Assembly: GCA_009911065.1 (NCBI GenBank)
Contig: QXWR01000028.1
Span: forward strand, 1-64,000
Direction: 5' to 3'
Length of the DNA stretch: 64,000 nucleotides
From: Clostridiaceae bacterium
Lineage (GTDB): Bacteria > Bacillota > Clostridia > Lachnospirales > Lachnospiraceae
Shown here in pieces: positions 9,193 through 18,202 of the stretch. Both the position numbers and the translations under genes were made by a program. Numbering within the stretch: the first letter of the stretch is position 1; each line of letters begins with the position of its first letter. The notes under the pieces are model-generated. The model was given only the letters and a program-made list of their open reading frames with translations. It ran no database searches and was not told where the DNA came from.

Positions 9193-10398
9193 TTACTTAA
9201 ATATTCCAAAATCAAAACTCCCATTATCCACACCATGATAGACAAAGAGCGTATACTTTTTATCCGTTGTTTTATATAGATTCGGTTCATATTGCCACCA
9301 TTTATCTTCATAAAAATGCTGAATATAAACGGATGTGCCTTGATATTGTTTCAGTTTGTCAACCGGTATATAAACTGCAATCTCACCTGACTGATTGGTT
9401 CTGACAGAATAAACCTTTGAGAGAGGTTTTCCTTTGGTTTCTTTTAAGTCCATCCATTCCCATTCGTCCCCTAAAAGAGTCAGTTTATTTCTCCCCTCCT
9501 CCCCCTTCGTGGACAAAGAGACACTCTCTCCTAGTACCAGATTTTGACGGATGGTATCTTCGTAACTGAAAATAATACCATCATATTCCTGCTGCAAAAA
9601 ACGGCTCCCTTTTGACTTTCCATCTTTAAACACTCTATAAGAGCAAATATAAAGTCCGTCTTTCCAAATATCAAAATCCATAACACCACCTCTGCCATAC
9701 GTGTGTTCTCTGCCATTTTTATAATCTTCCTCACTTTTGTAGGAGATCAGAATGGCTTTCATTCTGTAATTTTTTGAATATGTCTGAAAAAAAGTTTCTG
9801 CATCTGGATTATCTTCTGGCAGGGTGGTAAGGTCCTTGTTTATACAATCATCAATGCGAATATTAGCAGGATAATTTTTCAAAAAATCCTCAAAACTTCC
9901 GGCTTCATACAGTTGATGAATTAGATTTTTTTCTTCATATGAATAGACGCTATCTGAGATTTCTTTTTCTTTATATTCCAGATAAAAATCATAGATATCA
10001 CAGCCTAAAAGCATCTCAAAATATTCTTTCGCATCTTGAGTAATCTGATCGTATTGATAATCATCCCGTCCTTCCTCCTCCGGTTTTTCTCCACTTATCT
10101 CCACTGGATTCTCACCGCTTATTTTGACTGTAAATGTCTTACTTTCATGATTCATAGTAACCCGAACATCCCCATTGGCTGATGGAAAAGGATCTCCATC
10201 TGGTCCGTCTTTACAAATTTCAACAGAAGTAATTTCTGGTGTAAATCCATATTTATCTCTGATATAATTGATTGCATTTACTTTGCCAGATTCTTCAATT
10301 TGTTTCATATACTGTTTCTCTTCCTTTGAATATCCGCAGCTGCTGAAAAAAAGAAGAAAAAAGAGTGTCATTATTGGGACAAATTTTCTCATTTCCAT
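9193..10398 (-). CDS. Lipoprotein of unknown function
   Basis: A 401-residue exported protein with an N-terminal signal peptide and lipobox FSSC (acylated Cys21), so it should sit on the outer face of the membrane. The mature part is strongly acidic and charged, with no membrane helix and no motif I recognise. Two blocks stand out: an N-terminal segment around INYIRDKYGFTPEITSVE, and a C-terminal beta-rich part ending FVYHGVDNGSFDFGIFK. No good ribosome binding site precedes the ATG; an in-frame stop just upstream rules out a longer form. It runs 77 bp ahead of the nuclease gene on the same strand and may be co-transcribed with it. Confidence 0.7.
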   Translation of the reverse strand: MEMRKFVPIMTLFFLLFFSSCGYSKEEKQYMKQIEESGKVNAINYIRDKYGFTPEITSVEICKDGPDGDPFPSANGDVRVTMNHESKTFTVKISGENPVEISGEKPEEEGRDDYQYDQITQDAKEYFEMLLGCDIYDFYLEYKEKEISDSVYSYEEKNLIHQLYEAGSFEDFLKNYPANIRIDDCINKDLTTLPEDNPDAETFFQTYSKNYRMKAILISYKSEEDYKNGREHTYGRGGVMDFDIWKDGLYICSYRVFKDGKSKGSRFLQQEYDGIIFSYEDTIRQNLVLGESVSLSTKGEEGRNKLTLLGDEWEWMDLKETKGKPLSKVYSVRTNQSGEIAVYIPVDKLKQYQGTSVYIQHFYEDKWWQYEPNLYKTTDKKYTLFVYHGVDNGSFDFGIFK

Positions 10399-10501
10399 TA
10401 TGGGAACTGTTCAAAAATACCTCCGATTCAGTTCCATCCCTCCTTTGTCTGAAAAATACTTGCTAGATATATGGCTTAAATCACTATCCTTATTTTACCA
10501 T

Positions 10502-10583
10502 TATTTACTTATTTTTCAAGCCGACGTTTTATAGGAAGCAGCTATTTACTTATTTTGCAAACCAGCGTTTTATAGGAAAAAGC
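10502..10583. repeat. 41-bp tandem duplication
   Basis: Two adjoining copies beginning TATTTACTTATTTT and containing GCGTTTTATAGGA or ACGTTTTATAGGA start at 10502 and 10543. They differ at a handful of positions. No function is evident. Confidence 0.8.
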
Positions 10584-10597
10584 TAACATAACAACTA

Positions 10598-10623
10598 ACG
10601 GCAGGCGAAAAAACGCCTGCCGT
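10598..10623 (-). terminator. Hairpin downstream of the desulfidase gene
   Basis: Perfect 10-base arms ACGGCAGGCG and CGCCTGCCGT around an A6/T6 loop. It lies about 95 bp beyond the stop of the leftward desulfidase gene. The following T-run is poor, so efficiency is uncertain. Confidence 0.6.
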
Positions 10624-10718
10624 CAATCTTATAGCAAAAGTTTACCTGAAAAAACTTTTTTGTATTTGAAATATTCCCTTATCCCAAGCTGTCTGTTCTC
10701 TAATTCGGTCCCGATCTT

Positions 10719-12005
10719 TTAACTGTCCTTTTCCATCATAATATTCAAAATTGTATGATCGGTCTCCACCATTCCCGGATTGCTTACCTTTCCCATATTA
10801 TGAATGGCTTCCTCTGGAGTAAATCCACAAATGCCGTCCGTCCCCTGAAGCACCACATCTGAGATTGCAAGGTAAGCGCTCATTAAAGCCGCATTTGCTG
10901 CAGTGGCCAGCTTTAAGGCGCATCCGATCTTTCCTCCGTCACAGACCATACCTGTAAGATTTCCGCTCATGTTTATAATAGCATTCCCAATCTGTGTATC
11001 ATTCCCCCCTAAAAGCCATACCATAGTCGCGGAAGCTGCAGTAGCTGCAGATACACCGCAGCCGCAGGTGGCAGAAAGCTTACCGGTAAACGTCTTAATA
11101 TAAACGTTAAGCGTATGTGAAAATGCCAGAGCCTTTACCAGCTGCTCATTGGAAGCATGGACATATTTCGCCATTTCCACCACCGGCAAAATGGCCGTAA
11201 GGCCGTGATTGCCGCTCCCAGCACTGCTCATTACCGCGTAAGGACAGCCGCTCATGCGCCCTTCCGCACTGCTTGCCACGCGAACCATTGTCCGGCTGAA
11301 TAAGTTGTCGCCCAAAGTATCTGCTTTCATCTGTTTTTGAAGAGCGGAGGCAATGCCAATGCCGACCGAATGTTCCAGACCATAATCGGCAAGTCTTCCG
11401 TTCATCTCCACCCCTTCTGCCATAAATTCCAGTTCGTTTTCACTGCATTGATCTACAAGCCCTTTGATTTCTGCAACGGACATTTCCATGAGTTTTTCAT
11501 GAATTTCATCATTCGAACTGGATGTATATTCTTTTTCAAACAATATTTCATGGTTTCTTTTGGTCAAGATAATATTGGCATGTGTATTTCTTATTTCACT
11601 GATGCCGATTCCTGCAGTGGTGATAATCTCTGCCCTTGCATAAAGCTGGGTCTCCTGGTGATTGATCATAACCACCACATGATGAGCTTCTGCCAAGTCT
11701 ACTGCTTTTTTAGATACCGTTTCATTTATATCTTCCAACAGTTGGAGGCTCTTTTCTGGATTGCCAAGACAAGCGCCCAATGCAGCGGCATACTTGAGTC
11801 CAACCCGGTCAAAGCCAGGAATGCCTACACTCATTCCGTTTTTATATATCCCTGGATTTACCTCAACTTTAATCGAAACCACCTCTCCGCCTATAGCGTG
11901 ATAAGCGTCTGCCGCGGCAAGGGCCACACATACTGGCTCTGTACATCCTAAAGCCGGAACTACCTCCTGGTGAAGTAATGTCAATAATTCGGTCTTGCTG
12001 ATCAT
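10719..12005 (-). CDS. L-cysteine desulfidase / serine dehydratase-alpha family protein (CyuA/YhaM-like)
   Basis: A 428-residue member of the UPF0597/SDH-alpha family whose characterised members (E. coli CyuA/YhaM, archaeal CdsB) split L-cysteine to pyruvate, ammonia and sulfide using a [4Fe-4S] cluster. Seen here are [10 protein letters not shown] at the N-terminus, [16 protein letters not shown] in the middle, and TCGCGVS plus [11 protein letters not shown] towards the end, the family's conserved cysteines. I start it at the ATG at 12005, where AGAGGAG gives a good ribosome binding site; an upstream frame extension of 40 residues is unsupported. A sigma-54 promoter lies 146 bp upstream and the divergent activator gene follows. 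Another beta-eliminating substrate, such as serine, is possible. Confidence 0.82.
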   Translation of the reverse strand: MISKTELLTLLHQEVVPALGCTEPVCVALAAADAYHAIGGEVVSIKVEVNPGIYKNGMSVGIPGFDRVGLKYAAALGACLGNPEKSLQLLEDINETVSKKAVDLAEAHHVVVMINHQETQLYARAEIITTAGIGISEIRNTHANIILTKRNHEILFEKEYTSSSNDEIHEKLMEMSVAEIKGLVDQCSENELEFMAEGVEMNGRLADYGLEHSVGIGIASALQKQMKADTLGDNLFSRTMVRVASSAEGRMSGCPYAVMSSAGSGNHGLTAILPVVEMAKYVHASNEQLVKALAFSHTLNVYIKTFTGKLSATCGCGVSAATAASATMVWLLGGNDTQIGNAIINMSGNLTGMVCDGGKIGCALKLATAANAALMSAYLAISDVVLQGTDGICGFTPEEAIHNMGKVSNPGMVETDHTILNIMMEKDS

Positions 12006-12150
12006 TTTTATAATCTCCTCTCTTATGTTTAATATGGCGAACATTTGTTCTTTTATTGGAATCCGGACAGCTACACAAGCCAAAATAATAGCCATACAGG
12101 AACTGACTTCCGAAAATCCAAGCAATACGAAAAGTCCTGTTTATTTAAAC

Positions 12151-12166
12151 AGCAAAAAACATGCCA
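12151..12166 (-). promoter_or_regulatory. Sigma-54 (-24/-12) promoter of the desulfidase gene
   Basis: On the minus strand the sequence is TGGCATGTTTTTTGCT, with GG and GC exactly ten bases apart and 15 of 16 positions fitting TGGCAC-N5-TTGCW. It drives leftward transcription 146 bp before the desulfidase start. Confidence 0.8.
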
Positions 12167-12290
12167 GTTTTCTCTGTCCGGCCAATCCCTTATATTTCCT
12201 GTTATAGGTATCGTGCAAATGAACATTTTCCCATAAACCGGAGGGAAAATCATTTCTGAAAATCCTTGCAGCTCTTTCCGATTTATGAGA

Positions 12291-12331
12291 AAATGGTTAA
12301 ATATAGGAAAATGGGTCGTAATTGGTCGAAT
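12291..12331. promoter_or_regulatory. Candidate activator binding sites, left pair
   Basis: AAATGGTTAAAT at 12291 and AATTGGTCGAAT at 12320 fit the shared motif AAWTGGTYRAAY that also occurs twice at 14797-14828. They lie about 125 bp upstream of the leftward sigma-54 promoter, a normal enhancer distance, and just before the activator gene, so they could also mediate autoregulation. Confidence 0.5.
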
Positions 12332-12354
12332 AATCGAATGAAATGGAGATTGTT

Positions 12355-14442
12355 ATGAATAAAAAGCGTATATCTGTAATCAGTTTGGATTCCAGAGCCG
12401 GAGAATCTTATGGCAGTGAAGTGAGAAGTCTGTTTGGTGAATATGCAGATGTATTTGTATACAATGTACTGGATGGCTCTGCCACAGGTGTTCTCCCCAA
12501 AGCGGATTTATTTGTGGTATCTACAGATGCCTATGGTTCTGCCGAAGAAGTGGCTCGTCATATCCCCATGGGCTGTCAGACCATGGCAGTGGAAGTATCT
12601 TTTCGATGGAGCGAGCTTAGAAAACTGAAAGAAATCCCAGAAGGCAGCAAGGTGCTGTTTGTAAATATGACCCAAACCATGGCCCGTGAAGCCATCACTC
12701 AGCTGAACCAGTTTGGAATCAACCATATCCATCTGATTCCATTTTATCCGGGCGCTGTACTGGAAGAAGAAGTTCACATGGCTGTAACACCAGATGAAAT
12801 GCGCTACGTTCCAAAAGAAATCGAGACAAAAATCAATCTGGGGCAGCGTTCCTGTACCTCAGGCATGATGATTGAGATTGCCCTTCGGCTTCAGCTGGAA
12901 TATTTGCTGGAAACCAAACCATTTCAGGATTACTTTCGAAGTATTGCAACCAGCAACTACAGCTTTGACCACATGTTTGCCAAATCCATTCGTCTGGAAA
13001 GCCAGTTTTACATTCTGATGGACATTCTGGAGGAAGGCGTCATTGGCGTCAATGAATGTGGTGAAATTTTTGCGTGCAGTCACCATGCAGAGGAAATCAC
13101 AAGGGTCAGCAGTTCCCTGATCATGGGAAAAAGGTGTGAAAAAGTATTTCCCTACATTGACTTTTCCAAATGCTTAAAGGAAAAAAGCCGCATTGATGCC
13201 CAGGTAAAAAAGATTAATGGCATTAATGTCAGTGTGGAGGTGGTTCCGGTACTAAGGCAGGATGCCTGTGTGGGAGCTTTTGCCATCCTCCAACGGTTTA
13301 ATGATGTGGAAATGCGGCAGAATGAGCTGCGAAAACAGCTTTTACACAAAGGCCACTATGCAAAGTATAATTTTGATGATATTATCGGCTCTTCTCAAGC
13401 CATTCTTCGGGCAAAGGATATTTTAAAACGAATGGCTGCAAGTGAAAGCCCTGTACTTTTAATCGGAGAAACCGGAACTGGAAAAGAATTGTTTGCCAAT
13501 GCCCTTCATCTGGCTTCCAGACGAAAAAATGAACCTTTTGTTGCCATCAATGTGGCTGCCTTTCCGGAAAATCTGCTGGAAAGCGAGCTTTTCGGATACG
13601 AAGAAGGAGCTTTTACCGGAGCAAAAAAAGGCGGCAGACCAGGTCTTTTGGAGTTTGCCCACAAAGGCACATTGTTTTTGGACGAGGTGGAAGGCATGAG
13701 TCCCATGCTTCAGATTAAGCTTCTCCGGGTGCTGCAGGAAAGGGAACTGATGCGGGTGGGCGGCAGCCGGCTCATTAGCATTGACGTGCGGATTGTCGCT
13801 GCCACAAATGAATCTTTGGAACGGAAAGTGGAGGATGGAAGTTTTCGGCAGGACTTATACTATCGGCTGAACACATTGCCTATTATGATTCCGCCTTTGG
13901 CCAAACGGGACAATGATATATTTCTTCTCATTGACCATTTTAAAAAGGAACTTTGCGGCCATTTTACTTTGACGGAGCCAATTAGAAAATTTTTAAAAGA
14001 ATATTCCTGGCCCGGAAATATTCGGGAACTGCGCAACGTAGTAGAGTATTTTATCTATACTGGCCATGATTCCATTACTATGGAAGACTTACCTCCTACA
14101 GTCCTGACTCACACACAGTCCAGACAGCATCTGACAGCAATACCTCATAACCTTAACACTCCTGCTTCGTCCCCTTTCAAACCGGACAATTCCCGCATGG
14201 AAGTATTTTGGTTTATTCTGGGAGAATTATATACGGCATCTGAAGAGGGGAATTATATAGGAAGAGACCGTCTGCTGATAAAAGCAAAAGAACGGTTTCT
14301 CCCCACTTCACAGCAGGAAATTCGAAGCGTGCTGATGGAAATGGCAGAAAAAAATCTGGTCAGAATCAGCCGGGGCCGGGGCGGAAGTAAACTGACCCAA
14401 GAGGGCCGTATGTATTGGGAGAGCAATCCGATGACTTTCTGA
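12355..14442 (+). CDS. Sigma-54-dependent transcriptional activator (PrpR-like sensor, PAS, AAA+)
   Basis: Bacterial enhancer-binding protein of 695 residues. An N-terminal PrpR-N-like sensor region (1-220) is followed by a PAS-like segment (about 220-320) and an AAA+ domain with Walker A GETGTGKE (near residue 370), the sigma-54 contact loop GAFTGA (near 418), Walker B GTLFLDE and NIRELRN. Instead of a Fis-type helix-turn-helix, the C-terminus (about 630-695) resembles a winged helix with an SRGRGGSKLTQEG tail. The start at 12355 has GGAGA six bases upstream; an ATG 12 bases earlier has none. Placement between two operons with sigma-54 promoters makes it their probable activator, sensing a thiol amino acid or a breakdown product. 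Confidence 0.9.
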   Translation: MNKKRISVISLDSRAGESYGSEVRSLFGEYADVFVYNVLDGSATGVLPKADLFVVSTDAYGSAEEVARHIPMGCQTMAVEVSFRWSELRKLKEIPEGSKVLFVNMTQTMAREAITQLNQFGINHIHLIPFYPGAVLEEEVHMAVTPDEMRYVPKEIETKINLGQRSCTSGMMIEIALRLQLEYLLETKPFQDYFRSIATSNYSFDHMFAKSIRLESQFYILMDILEEGVIGVNECGEIFACSHHAEEITRVSSSLIMGKRCEKVFPYIDFSKCLKEKSRIDAQVKKINGINVSVEVVPVLRQDACVGAFAILQRFNDVEMRQNELRKQLLHKGHYAKYNFDDIIGSSQAILRAKDILKRMAASESPVLLIGETGTGKELFANALHLASRRKNEPFVAINVAAFPENLLESELFGYEEGAFTGAKKGGRPGLLEFAHKGTLFLDEVEGMSPMLQIKLLRVLQERELMRVGGSRLISIDVRIVAATNESLERKVEDGSFRQDLYYRLNTLPIMIPPLAKRDNDIFLLIDHFKKELCGHFTLTEPIRKFLKEYSWPGNIRELRNVVEYFIYTGHDSITMEDLPPTVLTHTQSRQHLTAIPHNLNTPASSPFKPDNSRMEVFWFILGELYTASEEGNYIGRDRLLIKAKERFLPTSQQEIRSVLMEMAEKNLVRISRGRGGSKLTQEGRMYWESNPMTF

Positions 14443-14529
14443 TTCTAAACCTTTGTTTTTTCTTTCTTTGGAGCAATTTTGTTATTATGAAACACCTAAG
14501 AAAGCTTTTCGATTTTGAATAAATTTTGA

Positions 14530-14560
14530 AAAACTCTCAAAGACGCTGAGAGTTTTTCTT
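14530..14560 (+). terminator. Rho-independent terminator of the activator gene
   Basis: AAAACTCTCA and TGAGAGTTTT pair around a 7-base loop and are followed by TTCTT-type T-rich sequence, 88 bp after the activator stop. Confidence 0.8.
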
Positions 14561-15060
14561 ATCATCTACCATTTTTATTCGTTTCCAAATATCTTTTGTA
14601 AGATTTCCTCACTTTTCCTTTTGCAGAGAACTATACCAACACTTTGACTTTTGTGGAACTTCTTTTACATCCCGATCCAGCACCGCAAGACAAAGCTGCA
14701 AAATCAAACTTAGACAAGGTTTCTATAAATGTTCAAAACCATAAATAAGCCAAAAATAGTTTCAGATTGAAAATCAAAACTAAAAATCGCAGACAGAATT
14801 GGTTAAACCGAGCACAAATTGGTTGAACACTATTATTTATTATTAGTATAACCATTTTATACCCGCTCTGAAACCACATAATAACTATTTTTTTCCTCAT
14901 ATACCATATTCATCCTGCTAAAAAACACTGCCATTGAAAAATCCATCCAAAATTCCACCTCTCTTTTTCCCTTTTTAAAACGCGATTCCAACACTTTTTT
15001 ATAGTTTCTTTCAAATTATTGCAATAAAAATTATCAATTTTTTAATTCTTGCTCCAAATC
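14561..15060. other. Long upstream region of the sigma-54 lyase operon
   Basis: No gene seen. The region is AT-rich and carries the paired activator sites at 14797-14828 and one inverted half-site (AACCATTTT near 14850). The length fits the DNA looping needed between enhancer-binding protein and sigma-54 polymerase. Confidence 0.6.
14797..14828. promoter_or_regulatory. Candidate activator binding sites, right pair
   Basis: AATTGGTTAAAC at 14797 and AATTGGTTGAAC at 14817 are direct copies 20 bp apart (about two helical turns), and match the pair at 12291-12331. They stand 233 bp upstream of the rightward sigma-54 promoter. Confidence 0.55.
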
Positions 15061-15076
15061 TGGCATGACTTTTGCG
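15061..15076 (+). promoter_or_regulatory. Sigma-54 (-24/-12) promoter of the lyase operon
   Basis: TGGCATGACTTTTGCG has the GG-N10-GC spacing and close agreement with TGGCAC-N5-TTGCW. It lies 75 bp before the MalY-type gene. Confidence 0.8.
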
Positions 15077-15150
15077 ATATATAATGGTATCACGAAAAAA
15101 CAGGCAGAGCGACGGAACTGTCTATTAAAAAATGAAGAGGAGCGAAAAAC

Positions 15151-16329
15151 ATGAAGTATAATTTTGATGAGGTAATTGACCGCAGCGCGAATCGTGCGGC
15201 AAAGTATGACGAGAGAATCAAAAAATTCGGAACGGACCAGGTAATCCCCCTTTGGGTTGCAGATATGGATTTTAAGACAGCTCAGCCTATTATTGATGCC
15301 ATGAAACAGAAAGCGGAAGAGGGGATTTGGGGTTATACATCTCGACCCGACAGCTATTTCCAGGCGATTTGTAACTGGCAGGAACGCCGCAATGGATGGA
15401 AAATTGACAAAAATCTTGTAAGCTGGTCCCTGGGTGTTGTCCCAGCTCTATCTTCCATTGTAAAAGTTTTCAGCAATCCTGGGGATAAAATTATGATTCA
15501 AACTCCCGTCTATTCTGAATTTTATGATGTGACCGAGGCCTGGGGACGGGTAGTGGTGGAAAATCAGTTGGTAGAGAAAAATGGCTGCTGGACCATAGAT
15601 TTTGATGATTTTGAGAAAAAAGCAAAAGAAGTGAAAATTTTCCTTTTGTGCAGCCCTCACAATCCACTTGGTATTGTTTGGACAAAAGAACAGCTTCAGA
15701 AAATGGCGGAAATCTGTATTGCCAATCAGGTGCTTCTGGTTTCTGATGAAATTCATTCGGACCTGATCTTTCATGGGAAGAAACACATTCCTACAGCCAT
15801 GGTTTCTGACGAAATTGCAGGTAAAATTATTAGCTGCATTTCCGGAACAAAAACCTTCAACTTGGCAGGACTTCAGGCTTCCACTACGGTATTTCCTAAT
15901 GAGGAAATGAAAATGAAATTTGACCGGTTTTGGATGAATATGGACATTCACAGAAACAATGCCTTCAGCTCGGTTGCCATGGAAGCTGCCTTTAACGAAG
16001 GCGAGGAATGGCTGGAACAGCTTTTAGTATATCTGGACGAGAATTTTGAATATGTGAAATCCTTCTGTGAGGAACATATCCCGCAAATCAAAGTAAATGT
16101 TCCAGACGCAACTTATCTGATGTGGCTGGACTGCCGGGAACTTGCCATGGACAATGAAACCTTGAGAAAATTTATGATTGAGAAAGCCGGACTTGGATTG
16201 AATGAGGGATACACCTTTGGAAGAAGCCTGAATGGTTACATGCGTCTCAATGCTGCCTGCCCCAGAAGTGTTTTAAAACAGGCCATGAAGCAGTTAAAAG
16301 AGGCTGTTGATTCCCTTCAGGTTGAATGA
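15151..16329 (+). CDS. MalY/PatB-type PLP-dependent C-S beta-lyase
   Basis: Fold-type I PLP enzyme of 392 residues in the MalY/PatB branch, which cleaves C-S bonds of cystathionine, cysteine or S-substituted cysteines to pyruvate, ammonia and a thiol via 2-aminoacrylate. Diagnostic segments are PLWVADMDFKTA near the N-terminus, LLCSPHNPLGIVW, VSDEIHSDLIF and SGTKTFNLAGLQ, where Lys near residue 233 forms the Schiff base. The C-terminal Arg for substrate carboxylate is in YMRLNAACPR. The start has AGGAG. As first gene of a sigma-54 operon with a transporter, RidA and a glutaredoxin-like protein, it is probably the catabolic entry enzyme. A paralogue lies at 27290-28471. Confidence 0.88.
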   Translation: MKYNFDEVIDRSANRAAKYDERIKKFGTDQVIPLWVADMDFKTAQPIIDAMKQKAEEGIWGYTSRPDSYFQAICNWQERRNGWKIDKNLVSWSLGVVPALSSIVKVFSNPGDKIMIQTPVYSEFYDVTEAWGRVVVENQLVEKNGCWTIDFDDFEKKAKEVKIFLLCSPHNPLGIVWTKEQLQKMAEICIANQVLLVSDEIHSDLIFHGKKHIPTAMVSDEIAGKIISCISGTKTFNLAGLQASTTVFPNEEMKMKFDRFWMNMDIHRNNAFSSVAMEAAFNEGEEWLEQLLVYLDENFEYVKSFCEEHIPQIKVNVPDATYLMWLDCRELAMDNETLRKFMIEKAGLGLNEGYTFGRSLNGYMRLNAACPRSVLKQAMKQLKEAVDSLQVE

Positions 16330-16351
16330 AGCCAATTTCAAAGTTGACTGA

Positions 16352-16465
16352 AACCATAGGAATGGATGGCACTTTATAAGGTCCTACAAACCATAAGAAC
16401 GGATGACACTTTACAAAGTCCATGCAAACTATAGAAACGAATGAAAGTTTGATAATTCGAATCCA
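16352..16465. repeat. Degenerate 37-38 bp tandem repeat, three units
   Basis: Units start at 16352, 16389 and 16427 with AACCATAGGAATGGATG, AACCATAAGAACGGATG and AACTATAGAAACGAATG, each followed by a CACTTTA or AAGTTTG block. They fill the gap between the lyase and the transporter genes. Confidence 0.75.
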
Positions 16466-16496
16466 TCATACGAACCGACCACGAAAGGAGTTACTT

Positions 16497-17747
16497 ATGA
16501 ATGCAAAAAAGATTTGGGACAGTTATAAATTCCCCCTGTTATTATTAGGCGGTATTTTTACAGGAGCCATTCTTGGTATCATTTTGGGAGAAAAGGCCAA
16601 GGTGTTGGCGCCTCTTGGAGACATCTTTTTGAATTTGATGTTTACGATTGTCGTTCCCATGGTTTACATATCCATTACCACAGCAGTGGGAAATATGGTT
16701 AATATGAAACGTTTGGGAAAAATCTTGGGAAGCCTGGTGTGTACTTTTGTTATCACCGGCGGATTTGCTGCCGCTTTGGTTCTTGTGGTGGTCAACATTT
16801 GGCCTCCTGCCGCAAATACGGCAATTACTATGGGCGCGGCTGAGATGGCAGAGTCTACCAATATCAGCGATATGATCGTCAGCTCTCTTACCGTCAGCGA
16901 TTTTAACGGTTTAATGAGCCGCAGCAACATGCTTCCGATTATTGTTTTTGCCATTATGTCCGGTTTCGCAGTGGCCAAATGCGGCGGTGAAGAAAGCTGG
17001 GCAGGAAAACTTCTCAACAACTTAAACGACATAATTATGACCATGGTGGATATGATTATGAAACTGGCCCCCATTGGCCTGGGCGCATATTTTGCAAACC
17101 TGGTAGGGGAATTTGGGCCACAGCTGATCGGTGATTATGGACGTACCATGCTGGTTTATTATCCCATGTGTGCGGTCTATGTGCTTATATTTTTCCCACT
17201 GTACAGCTATTTTGCAGCAGGAAAACAGGGAATCTCACGTATGCTGAAACATATTTTCAATCCGGCAGTAACTGCGTTTGCAACCCAAAGCTCTGTGGCG
17301 ACGCTGCCAGTCAACATGGAAGCCTGCAAAAAAATCGGTGTCCCGGATGATATCAGCAATATTGTACTTCCCATGGGCGCTACCATGCACATGGACGGCT
17401 CTGTACTGTCCTCCATCACAAAAATTGCATTCCTGTTTGGCGTTTTCCAGATGCCTTACGCCGGCGTGGGAACTTATGCCATGTCCATTGTAGTGGCTAT
17501 TTTAAGTGCATTCGTGCTGTCTGGCGCTCCGGGCGGCGGATTGGTTGGAGAAATGCTGATTGTCAGCCTGTTTGGTTTCCCAGCAGAAGCATTTCCCCTG
17601 ATTGCCACGATCGGATTTTTGGTGGACCCGGCGGCAACCTGTTTAAACGCAAGCGGAGACACCATAGCTTCCATGATTATCGCCCGTCTGGTAGAAGGAA
17701 AAGATTGGCTGGAAAAACGGATTGCCAACGGCGAAGTGGAAGCATAA
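16497..17747 (+). CDS. DAACS-family sodium/amino-acid or dicarboxylate symporter
   Basis: A 416-residue secondary transporter of the dicarboxylate/amino acid:cation symporter family (GltP, SstT, DctA). Eight membrane helices and two re-entrant hairpins are expected. The serine-rich first hairpin is seen as TQSSVATLP, followed by PMGATMHMDGS and the second hairpin GAPGGGLVGE, then DPAATCLNASGD with the substrate-binding Asp/Asn. I start at the ATG with AAAGGAG six bases upstream, giving the usual length; the in-frame region before it belongs to the tandem repeat. In this operon it probably imports the amino acid or S-conjugate consumed by the lyase. Confidence 0.88.
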   Translation: MNAKKIWDSYKFPLLLLGGIFTGAILGIILGEKAKVLAPLGDIFLNLMFTIVVPMVYISITTAVGNMVNMKRLGKILGSLVCTFVITGGFAAALVLVVVNIWPPAANTAITMGAAEMAESTNISDMIVSSLTVSDFNGLMSRSNMLPIIVFAIMSGFAVAKCGGEESWAGKLLNNLNDIIMTMVDMIMKLAPIGLGAYFANLVGEFGPQLIGDYGRTMLVYYPMCAVYVLIFFPLYSYFAAGKQGISRMLKHIFNPAVTAFATQSSVATLPVNMEACKKIGVPDDISNIVLPMGATMHMDGSVLSSITKIAFLFGVFQMPYAGVGTYAMSIVVAILSAFVLSGAPGGGLVGEMLIVSLFGFPAEAFPLIATIGFLVDPAATCLNASGDTIASMIIARLVEGKDWLEKRIANGEVEA

Positions 17748-17790
17748 CTCCAAAGGGAAATTTTCAGAATCGTTAAAGGAGGATTTTACC

Positions 17791-18168
17791 ATGAATGTAA
17801 TCAATACAGACAAAGCTCCTGGAGCAATTGGTCCTTATTCTCAGGGTTTTGAAGTCAATGATCTGGCATTTGTCTCCGGACAGCTTCCAGTAAACCCAGA
17901 AACAGGGGAAGTTCCTGTGGGAATTGCCGCTCAGGCAGAACAAAGCTGTAAAAATGTTGGGGCCATTCTGGAAGCAGCTGGTTTTGGCTTTGATACCGTG
18001 TTTAAAACCACCTGTTTCTTAGCTGATATGGCGGATTTTGCAGCTTTTAATGAGATTTATGCCAAATATTTCATTTCTAAGCCAGCCAGAAGCTGTGTGG
18101 CAGTCAAACAGCTGCCCAAAGAAGTGTTGTGTGAAATCGAAGCTATTGCTGTAAAGAAAAACAATTAA
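17791..18168 (+). CDS. ridA: RidA-family reactive intermediate deaminase
   Basis: A 125-residue trimeric YjgF/YER057c/UK114 protein. RidA hydrolyses enamine/imine intermediates, above all 2-aminoacrylate released by PLP beta-eliminating enzymes, and so protects other PLP enzymes. The family signature is complete: IGPYSQ at the N-terminus, FVSGQLPVNPETG, and the substrate-binding Arg and Glu in PARSCVAVKQLPK and VLCEIEAIA. The start has AAAGGAGG seven bases upstream. Its place after a beta-lyase and transporter is functionally coherent because the lyase generates exactly this intermediate. The gene symbol reflects the family; more than one paralogue may exist in the genome. Confidence 0.92.
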   Translation: MNVINTDKAPGAIGPYSQGFEVNDLAFVSGQLPVNPETGEVPVGIAAQAEQSCKNVGAILEAAGFGFDTVFKTTCFLADMADFAAFNEIYAKYFISKPARSCVAVKQLPKEVLCEIEAIAVKKNN

Positions 18169-18202
18169 ACCAAAAATTTCAATCAAAAAGGAGATTATGA
18201 AC

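Larger units (their letters stand above)
10399..10718. other. Intergenic region with tandem duplication and hairpin
   Basis: No gene seen. It holds the upstream region of the 401-residue lipoprotein gene, a 41-bp tandem duplication and a GC-rich hairpin downstream of the desulfidase gene, listed separately. Confidence 0.6.

Noticed and set aside
11337-11951. Long plus-strand frame of 204 codons opposite the desulfidase gene
   Set aside because: It is the mirror of a clearly coding gene, without a ribosome binding site or any recognisable protein.
12006-12125. N-terminal 40-codon extension of the desulfidase gene
   Set aside because: Family members begin near MISKTELL; a strong ribosome binding site precedes that ATG, and the extension would be an unlikely hydrophobic leader.
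14443-15150. Hidden gene in the 700-bp gap before the lyase operon
   Set aside because: Stops are frequent in all frames and the content is well explained by a terminator, activator sites and a sigma-54 promoter.
16352-16465. CRISPR-like repeat
   Set aside because: The three units are adjacent, degenerate and lack unique spacers, so this is an ordinary tandem repeat.
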